A DNA stretch of 9,390 nt from Lutibacter sp. (GTDB lineage Bacteria; Bacteroidota; Bacteroidia; Flavobacteriales; Flavobacteriaceae), in contig DPCK01000025.1 in assembly GCA_003516285.1 (NCBI GenBank), forward strand, positions 42,383-51,772, in the 5' to 3' direction. Under the pieces are notes generated by a model. It was not told the origin of the DNA. It worked only from the letters and a program-made list of their open reading frames with translations, and searched no databases. Positions 1 through 6,600 of the stretch are shown here, piece by piece. A program made the translations under genes and the position numbers. Numbering within the stretch: position 1 is the first letter of the stretch; every line of letters begins with the position of its first letter.

Positions 1-557
1 GAATAAAATTTCAAGGAATCTTCCACCAGCAAAATGGCCTTCACACCAATTTGATTGATGTCTTTTTCGGCATTCATCCGGTCTTCGGTAAGTTTAATAA
101 TTGCCAAAAAAATATCGACATTCCCGTTCCAATGAAAAACAAAATCGATGATTCCGGTATTTTCACTGAGCACTTTTTTCCTTAATTCAGAAGAATAATG
201 ACTAAGTGCCGCAATGGGAATGTTTGGAAAAGCTTCTTTAATCAATTTTGAAGTTTCAAAAGCCTTGTAGTTGCCGATGTCCAGCCAAGTGATCACCAAA
301 TCTATTTTATCCGAATTCATCATCCCAATAGCTCTTTTGGCAGAGTTGGCGTGAATAAAACTTGGCGGATACCTTAAATTCAACGCCATATATTCATTAA
401 AAATTCGCTCATCTATCCGTCCGTCTTCCTCCAACATATAAAAATCGTAGTTAGAGCAAACTATAAGCACTTTGTTAATTCTGTTTTGCATCAACTGGTT
501 AAATGCAACCTCTTCAAACTCATAATTTTTTAAATCGGGCAGCGGATTCCTATTCAT
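1..557 (-). CDS. PEP synthase/PPDK-like protein with N-terminal receiver-like domains (5' part only, runs off left edge)
   Basis: Reading the minus strand from ATG at 557 gives 185 uninterrupted codons to the window edge. An in-frame ATG at 569 would add four residues; neither start has a Shine-Dalgarno leader. I recognise the motif series NPLPDLKNYEFEEVAF, a stretch ending EDGRIDERIFNEY, then LNLRYPPSF, as the start of large (about 1000 aa) Bacteroidota proteins annotated PEP synthase or PEP/pyruvate-binding protein, which phosphorylate pyruvate with ATP. The catalytic ATP-grasp and swivelling histidine domains would lie off-window, so the enzyme name rests on remembered family resemblance. 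The visible part looks like a degenerate receiver fold (KVLIVCSNYD near 29-38, DLVITWLD near 86-93, IPIAALSHYS near 113-122), with no Asp where the phosphoacceptor normally ends the third strand. A second receiver-type strand starts at ILLVEDS (175-181). It is transcribed divergently from pheS. Confidence 0.72.
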   Translation of the reverse strand, partial: MNRNPLPDLKNYEFEEVAFNQLMQNRINKVLIVCSNYDFYMLEEDGRIDERIFNEYMALNLRYPPSFIHANSAKRAIGMMNSDKIDLVITWLDIGNYKAFETSKLIKEAFPNIPIAALSHYSSELRKKVLSENTGIIDFVFHWNGNVDIFLAIIKLTEDRMNAEKDINQIGVKAILLVEDSLKFY

Positions 558-655
558 TTTTATCGGCATTTATTTTCAAATGCAAGATATCATTTTCACC
601 TTGAATTTTAATGTTTTTCAAGATATTTATTCAATTTTATAAAAATAAAATTGTG

Positions 656-663
656 TAAATTTG
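656..663 (+). promoter_or_regulatory. Putative -7 promoter element for pheS
   Basis: TAAATTTG matches the Bacteroidota sigma-A -7 consensus TAnnTTTG exactly and lies 20 bp before the pheS ATG, implying a leader of only about 14 nt. I see no convincing TTG -33 element at the usual spacing, so the call rests on the -7 match. The following bases (GCAACC) closely resemble the sequence after the candidate hemG -7 element. Confidence 0.5.
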
Positions 664-683
664 CAACCTAATTATTCTGTATA

Positions 684-1703
684 ATGTTAGCTAAAGTAAA
701 AGAACTGATTGAAGAAGTATTGGCTTTTGATACCACTTCCAAAGAGGAAATTGAATCTTTCAGAATTAAATTTTTGGGTAAAAAAGGGTTGCTCAACGAT
801 TTATTTGTTGAATTTAAAAACGTGGCGCCTGCTGAACGAAAAGATTTCGGACAAGCATTAAACACGTTGAAAGATGCGGCTCAAAACAAAGTTGACCAGT
901 TAAAAGAGGCTTTAGAAAACTCAAGCGACGAAAAAGGAATTAATGGTGATTTAACGCGCCCTGCCGAACCAATTGAACTGGGCTCTCGCCATCCAATATC
1001 GTTGGTGAGAAACAAAATTATTGAGGTATTTTCTCGCATTGGTTTTACCGTTTCTGAAGGTCCGGAAATTGAAGATGACTGGCACAATTTTACCGCGTTG
1101 AATTTGCCAGAATACCATCCGGCACGTGATATGCAGGACACTTTTTTTATTGAAAAAAATCCGGATATTTTATTGCGCACGCATACTTCATCGGTACAGG
1201 TGCGTTATATGGAAAGCCATAAACCGCCAATTCGCACCATTTCTCCCGGACGCGTTTTTAGAAATGAAGACATTTCGGCCCGTGCGCATTGCATTTTTCA
1301 CCAAGTGGAAGGTTTGTATATCGACACCGATGTTTCTTTTGCCGATTTAAAACAAACGCTGTTGTATTTCACCAAGGAAATGTTCGGGAAATCCAAAATA
1401 CGCTTGCGACCTTCTTATTTTCCATTTACGGAACCAAGCGCTGAAGTTGATATTTATTGGGGCCTGGAAACGGAAACCGATTATAAAATTACCAAAGGAA
1501 CTGGCTGGCTCGAAATTATGGGCTGCGGTATGGTAGATCCCAATGTGCTTAAAAACACCAATATCGACCCTGAAATTTATTCTGGCTACGCTTTTGGAAT
1601 GGGTATTGAACGCATTGCGATGCTGTTGTATCAAATTCCTGATATCAGAATGTTTTATGAAAATGATGTCCGATTTTTAGAACAGTTTAAATCAGTTTAC
1701 TAA
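684..1703 (+). CDS. pheS: Phenylalanine--tRNA ligase alpha subunit
   Basis: Catalytic subunit of the alpha2-beta2 class II phenylalanyl-tRNA synthetase, which charges tRNA-Phe with phenylalanine using ATP in the cytosol. At 339 residues it has the usual bacterial length. The N-terminal 85 or so residues are charged and helical, matching the tRNA-binding coiled coil. The core follows: SRHPI (101-105), FTVSEGPEIEDDWHNF (121-136), YHPARDMQDTFF (144-155), RTHTSSVQ (165-172), class II motif 2 with FRNED...HQVEG (192-210), the phenylalanine-pocket segment FPFTEPSAEVDI (246-257), and motif 3 GMGIERIAMLLY (305-316). By remembered alignment, Ala303 in SGYAFGMG corresponds to E. coli Ala294, a pocket residue, so normal phenylalanine selectivity is expected. 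ATG 684 is preceded by a -7 promoter element and leaves the N-terminus intact. pheT is not adjacent; the next gene is unrelated. Confidence 0.98.
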   Translation: MLAKVKELIEEVLAFDTTSKEEIESFRIKFLGKKGLLNDLFVEFKNVAPAERKDFGQALNTLKDAAQNKVDQLKEALENSSDEKGINGDLTRPAEPIELGSRHPISLVRNKIIEVFSRIGFTVSEGPEIEDDWHNFTALNLPEYHPARDMQDTFFIEKNPDILLRTHTSSVQVRYMESHKPPIRTISPGRVFRNEDISARAHCIFHQVEGLYIDTDVSFADLKQTLLYFTKEMFGKSKIRLRPSYFPFTEPSAEVDIYWGLETETDYKITKGTGWLEIMGCGMVDPNVLKNTNIDPEIYSGYAFGMGIERIAMLLYQIPDIRMFYENDVRFLEQFKSVY

Positions 1704-1807
1704 GCCCCCTAACCCCCGAAGGGGGAATTAAAAAGAGTTAATTGTTCTATATAATGTTATAAATACAAAACAAACTCCCTTTCCTTAGGAAAGGGTTGGG
1801 GATAGGA
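1704..1807. repeat. GC-rich composite inverted repeat between pheS and the next gene
   Basis: Two related palindromic units face each other across an AT-rich spacer. The left unit (1705-1728) contains CCCCC-GAA-GGGGG at 1713-1725, preceded by CCCCCTAA. The right unit (about 1773-1807) contains a perfect 9-bp arm pair, CCCTTTCCT (1777-1785) with AGGAAAGGG (1787-1795), followed by TTGGGGATAGG. Read on the opposite strand, the right unit has the same order as the left one: a CCCC/AACCC run, a hairpin, then GGGA(A/G)TT. GC content contrasts sharply with the surroundings. Neither hairpin is followed by a T tract on the plus strand, so a standard intrinsic terminator for pheS is not supported. It resembles dispersed intergenic repeats of flavobacterial genomes; a non-autonomous mobile element or a transcript-stabilising hairpin are both possible. 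Confidence 0.7.
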
Positions 1808-1837
1808 TAAATAATCCTGATAATACCTGTCAAATCA

Positions 1838-2239
1838 ATGAAAAAAGACATCCAAATTCCTGAAGTTACTGAGGTCTTTATGGCCATTGTGAAAGAATAC
1901 AACGACATTTTTCAGTGTGAAGATTGGAATGCCTACATCATAAATAATAAAGATGTTGATTTAGATATGGTTTTGGTGGTTTCAAAAGGTTATGATGAAA
2001 AGAAACTGACAGAAACTTCATTGTTGCGCCATAAAATTGAAAAACTTCCTGCAAAATCTTTTGCAAAAGTTGAATTGATGCAGGAAGATGTTTTAAAATT
2101 GTCCAATTTTTTTAATGTGACTTTTTTTGAAGGAAATGCGATGTTCGAAAAAAAATACCTTTTCAAAAAAGGAACCATAAAAGAAAGTGCCTTGCGAATG
2201 ATCCCTTTGCTGAACAAAAAAGGTATTTTGGTAAAATAG
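1838..2239 (+). CDS. Conserved hypothetical protein (133 aa)
   Basis: I do not recognise a characterised family. The frame is intact from ATG 1838 to TAG 2239 and its composition looks coding: balanced Lys/Glu/Asp, one Trp (W30) and two Cys-free halves apart from C27. No signal peptide or membrane segment is visible, so it is probably a small cytosolic protein. The pattern of short hydrophobic strands (AYIINNKDVDLDMVLVVSKGY at about 32-52, SFAKVEL 74-80, VTFFEGN 94-100, KKYLFKK 105-111) suggests an alpha/beta or mostly beta fold, and the C-terminus ends in KKGILVK. From memory, similar short uncharacterised proteins occur in other flavobacteria, so it is likely real and conserved. It follows pheS after a repeat-filled gap of 134 bp and is followed by another repeat, which makes an operon with either neighbour unlikely. 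No function is proposed. Confidence 0.75.
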   Translation: MKKDIQIPEVTEVFMAIVKEYNDIFQCEDWNAYIINNKDVDLDMVLVVSKGYDEKKLTETSLLRHKIEKLPAKSFAKVELMQEDVLKLSNFFNVTFFEGNAMFEKKYLFKKGTIKESALRMIPLLNKKGILVK

Positions 2240-2269
2240 TTTTAGTTTATTCGGCTAAAATTTTATTTT
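2240..2269 (+). terminator. Weak candidate terminator after the 133-aa gene
   Basis: Immediately after the stop codon, TTTTAG (2240-2245) can pair with CTAAAA (2255-2260) around a 9-nt loop, followed by the T-rich stretch TTTTATTTT (2261-2269). The stem is short and AU-rich, so stability is poor; this is a placement-based guess. Confidence 0.3.
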
Positions 2270-2297
2270 AATAGTCATATTTATAATGGTATCATAT

Positions 2298-2390
2298 TTC
2301 TCTGTGTAACTTCGTGATCCTTTGCGTAACTCTGTGCAATAACCATCACACAGAGTTACACAAAGAGAAAAAAACAAAGATTCACAAAGT
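2298..2390. repeat. GTG-rich intergenic inverted repeat with a 17-bp stem
   Basis: CTTTGCGTAACTCTGTG (2320-2336) pairs with CACAGAGTTACACAAAG (2349-2365) with a single mismatch around a 12-nt loop. The flanks contain degenerate copies of the same roughly 20-bp unit: CTCTGTGTAACTTCGTG at 2300-2316 in direct orientation, and on the other strand CTTTGTGAATCTTTG at 2374-2388. The block is thus about four degenerate units arranged in opposition. It is the type of intergenic repeat seen repeatedly in Bacteroidota genomes (recalled, not searched). It could fold into a strong hairpin in either transcript. It lies 65 bp or more upstream of the true start of the lactonase-family gene and generates a spurious N-terminal extension for that gene. 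Confidence 0.72.
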
Positions 2391-2454
2391 TTTATGGCCA
2401 ATTAAATTTAATTCAGAATCATTCATAAATTTAAAAATTTCACACCGATTTAAT

Positions 2455-3531
2455 ATGAAATCTTCATTTCTTATAGTATTGTTTTTTTGTTTTTCAACGG
2501 CATCTGCCCAAAACATTCCTTTATACGTTGGCACTTATACAGATGAAAGCAGCGAAGGAATTTACCGTTACGATTTTAACCTGAAAACCGGTGAACTCAC
2601 CAACAAAAAACTAGCTGTTGAAGCTATAAATCCATCATACATTACATTTTCATCCGATAAAAAGTTTATCTATTCGGTTGGTGAAACGGATGACTTTGAA
2701 GGCACAAAAAGTGGTTTTGTAAATGCCTATTCCGTTTTAAAAGACGGAACGCTTCATTTCATTAACAAAGTGAGCAGCAACGGCGCCCATCCTTGCCATA
2801 TTCAATTGAATAACGACAATTCCAAAATTGCCGTTTCCAATTATACCGGCGGAACGGTTTCTGTGCATTCAGTTTCAAAAAACGGCGAAATTTCACAAGC
2901 AACGCAAGTGATTGACCATAATAAAGGAAGTGAGCAATCACACGCACATTCGGCCAAATTTTTTAAAAATAATTTGTTTATTGGCGATTTAGGTTTAAAT
3001 ACTTTTTCTCAATATCAATTGAATGATACCCATAAAAAATACGAATTAAAAGCCGGTTATGAAGTTGAAAATAATGCAGGTCCACGCCATTTTGAAGTTT
3101 CACAAAAAGGTAAATTTATTTATGTCATTAATGAATTGAATTCCACCATTTCTGTGTTGAAACAGCAAAAAGACAGCTACGTTTTTATTCAAAATATTAC
3201 GACTTTGGATGCTAATTTTGATGGTAAAAGTTTTTGTGCCGATATTCATTTGTCTAAAGACGGACATTTTTTATATGGATCTAACCGAGGAGAAAATAGT
3301 ATTGCAGTATTTAAAATAAATAACAAAAGCGGCAAAATTCAAAAAACACAAACCATAAGCACCAACGGTGATTGGCCACGCAATTTTACCTTGACGCCTA
3401 ATGGAAATTATTTATTGGCTGCCAACCAAAGAAGCAAAAATATCAGTGTATTTAGCGTAAATAAAAATTCAGGAAATTTAACTTTTTTACATAGCATAGA
3501 TTCGCCAACGCCATCTTGCTTGTTATTTTAG
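2455..3531 (+). CDS. Secreted lactonase-family seven-bladed beta-propeller (6-phosphogluconolactonase-like)
   Basis: A 358-residue protein of the lactonase family (Pfam PF10282, the fold of E. coli Pgl/YbhE). Start ATG 2455 is chosen because it begins a clean signal peptide: MKSS, a hydrophobic core LIVLFFCF, then TASAQ with likely cleavage after ASA (residue 18). An in-frame GTG at 2314 would add 47 residues encoded mostly by the intergenic repeat and would bury the signal, so it is rejected. Blade signatures recur: YVGTYTDESSEGIYRYDF (24-41), NPSYITFSSDKKFIYSVGE (59-77), GAHPCHIQLN...VSNYTGGTVSVHSV (110-140), the His-rich QSHAHSAKF (161-169), GPRHFEVSQKGKFIYVINE (209-227), CADIHLSKDGHFLYGSNRGENSIAVF (261-286) and WPRNFTLTPNGNYLLAANQ (307-325). 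The cytosolic enzyme hydrolyses 6-phosphogluconolactone in the pentose phosphate pathway. Export to the periplasm argues that this one acts on another lactone or sugar-derived substrate, so I give no gene symbol. It converges on the kinase gene. Confidence 0.9.
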   Translation: MKSSFLIVLFFCFSTASAQNIPLYVGTYTDESSEGIYRYDFNLKTGELTNKKLAVEAINPSYITFSSDKKFIYSVGETDDFEGTKSGFVNAYSVLKDGTLHFINKVSSNGAHPCHIQLNNDNSKIAVSNYTGGTVSVHSVSKNGEISQATQVIDHNKGSEQSHAHSAKFFKNNLFIGDLGLNTFSQYQLNDTHKKYELKAGYEVENNAGPRHFEVSQKGKFIYVINELNSTISVLKQQKDSYVFIQNITTLDANFDGKSFCADIHLSKDGHFLYGSNRGENSIAVFKINNKSGKIQKTQTISTNGDWPRNFTLTPNGNYLLAANQRSKNISVFSVNKNSGNLTFLHSIDSPTPSCLLF

Positions 3532-3600
3532 TTTTTTATTTTGAAAAAGAGGTGTTACCTGATTGTCTTTTTAATAAAATAATGAACGCCTTACAATATG

Positions 3601-6600
3601 CTATATTTTCAATAAATAGTTTTTTAACTTGGAATCTAAATCCTCTTTGTTAATTGGTTTTGACAGAAAATCGTCACAACCCGCTAAAAAGGCTTTTTCT
3701 TTTTCCTCGGGCGATGAATAGGCTGTTTGCGCAATTATTGGCAGGTTTGGACGAAATTCTTTTATGATTCTTGTTGCTTCGCGTCCATCCATTTTAGGCA
3801 TTTTTATGTCCATTAAAACCAATTCAATCTCTGGATTGCTTTTGCACAATTCAACCGCTTCCAAGCCGTCTTTGGCGTGAATTATAATGCACGGAAACTT
3901 TAGTTTATCCTCCAGCAATATTTCCAAAACCATATAGTTCACATCTTCGTCTTCGGTAATTAAAATGGTATGTTTTTTCTCATTCACCACTTTTTCTTTT
4001 ATTTTCTCATTTTCAATTTTTTGGGTCAAGTTTACCGGTTTGTAGAGTATGGTAACAAAAAAAGCGGCACCTTTTCCAAGTTCCGATACCACAGTAATTT
4101 TTCCGCCCAACAACTCCGTATTTTCTTTGGCTATGGAAAGTCCCAGTCCCAATCCACCAACTTTTTTAGACAATTCTTTTTCAGCCTGAGAAAAACGTTC
4201 AAAAATGAGTTCTTGTTTTTCCTGTTTTATGCCTATTCCGCTGTCCTTTACAAAAATCTTCAGTTCGGCGGGCTCATTGTCCTTATTTAGTTTATACCCC
4301 AATTCCACAATGCCTTCATTCGTAAATTTTAAGGCGTTTTCCAACAAATTGCTTAACACTTTATTCAGCTTGTTTTTATCGGTAAGAATGGTGCTTTCCT
4401 TATCTGAAAGTTCGTTTTCCAAAACCAAAGAAATACTCTTTTTAGTGGCTTTTATGTTAAAAATAGTAAATAATTCAAACAATAAATCATTAAGGCAAAC
4501 CGGATGCTCTTCAGCCATAATTTGTTTGGTTTCCAATACAGAAATTTCCATTAGATCATCAATAATATGTAATAACTGGTGGGTGCTGTTTCTAATGATT
4601 TCAATAAACTTTTTCCTTTTTTCGTTAGACAGGTCGGGATTGTCCAATAAATCAGAAAATCCTAAAATACCATTCATTGGCGTTCGTATTTCGTGCGACA
4701 TATTTTGTATAAACTCGGTTTTTAAGCGATTGCCTTCCTCAGCTTTTTCTTTGGCACTTATTAAATCAAGTAAAATTTGTCTTTTTTCGGAAATATCTTG
4801 AGTTGTGCCAATCAGTCTTTTAGGATTTCCTTGATTGTCAAATTCTAAATTACCCATTCCTTGCACCCACCTTATTCGTTTATCGCTGTTTCTTATTATA
4901 CGATATTCTTTGTTGAATGATTCCTTATTTACCAAGATGTTTTTTTCAAAATATACCTCCATCATCTCTATATCTTCTGGATGAACAAAACTTTTCCATC
5001 CCTGTATATTTTTATTATATTGTTCATCAATACCAAATATTTCATTTAAAGTAGGGGAACTTTTCCAAAAACCTGTTGAAAAATCCAATACATAAGAACC
5101 TATATTGGCAATTTTTTGAGATTCGAGCAATAAATATTGAGTTTCCTTGAGTTTGTTTTCTGCATTTTTTGCCTCAGTAATATCAATAACAGAAGCAATT
5201 GACGTTCCGTAATCATCTATAATCACCGATTTTATTCGCGCTAAAATGTTTGAACCGTTCTTTCCAACCAATTCTGTTTCATCACTAAATGTTTTTTTGT
5301 TTGACCAAATAGACATTAGTTCATTTTTCAGCACCTCAACTGCTCTTTTAGAATTTGTTTTACCTAAGTGAATTTTAAGTTCTTCTACATCATTTACACC
5401 AAACAACTCCAACCCGGCTTTATTTACATTTAATATCTTTATACTTGCAATACATTCTTCAACAAAATTAGGATTTTCATCTAAATAGGTTTTTAAATCA
5501 TCCGTTTCGGTTTTTTTCTCTTTTAGAATTTTTATAACTCTTGAGAAATCTTGTTCCCAAAGAGGCACTGGGTTTTGTTCAAATAAATTAATAAATCGGT
5601 CTTTACTGTCTAAAAGCAATCTGTTTTTTTCAGACAGCTCGTGGCTCAATTTCCTTAACTCAAAATTTTGGTTTTCTACTTTTTGAAAGGTTGTTTTTAG
5701 GTTTGTAATATCGGAAACCAATGCAAAAGACCCAACCATTTCATTCTTATTATTAAAAATTGGTGACGTTTTAAATAAGCAAGGCACATTTTTGCCATTT
5801 GTATTCAATAATTCAATCTCATATGATGAAGACTCGCCCTTTTTTCTAACTTCAAGTTGTTTTTTAAAAATTTCGTAATTTTTTTTATCTACAAAATCAT
5901 AAATAGATTTCCCGATAACTTCAATTTCTGGACGCCCCAATATTTTACACATTTCGGTATTTACGTCAATTGTGTTAGCGTTTTCGTCAATCAACCAAAA
6001 ACCTTCATTGGCGGTTTCTATAATTTTACTTACAAAATTTTCTCTTTCCTTTATGGTTTCATAAGCTTTCGTCAATTCATTTGCCGCATATTTTCGCTCT
6101 GTAATGTCTCTCCAAATACAATGAATAACTTTATTATTGGGTTCATTTTCAATGGTTGTTAATAATACTTCAACTGGGAAGTTGTCTCCATTACTTTTGG
6201 TGTGCCACCATTCAAAACGGTGAGTTCCATTTTTTAAGGAAATTTTCATCATTTCTTCCGCTTTATTAAGCGAGTCAATGCCGTCCGGCTGCAGTTTTGG
6301 AGATAATTTTGAAGGATGGGTGTTCAAAAATTCCATTTTTGTTTTATACCCAAGCATATCAACAGTTGCTTGATTACATTCCACGAAAACACCATTTTTA
6401 ATGATTAATATGGCATCTCCAGATTTTTCAAAAAGATCCCGAAATTTTCGCTCGCTTTTTTCAATTTCTTTTGTTGCTTTTAAGAGTTCTTGATTTGCTA
6501 TTTTTGCCGCAGTAATGTCAATTATCATTATATGCCTGGCTTTTCGGTTGTTAAATGTAATAGCGTGAGCAACAATATTGACATCAATTATTTCACCACT

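Noticed and set aside
3550..3560. AGGT-GTT-ACCT mini-hairpin between the convergent lactonase-family and kinase genes, as a shared terminator
   Set aside because: Only a 4-bp stem with a 3-nt loop, and the T run begins several bases later; too weak to call a terminator.
4205..4801. A 198-codon open frame on the plus strand inside the kinase gene
   Set aside because: It is antisense to the HisKA/HATPase region of a clearly real gene, is rich in Phe/Ser/Ile as expected for the complement of AT-rich coding sequence, and shows no domain or upstream signal. The other shorter open frames antisense to pheS, the kinase and hemG were rejected for the same reason.
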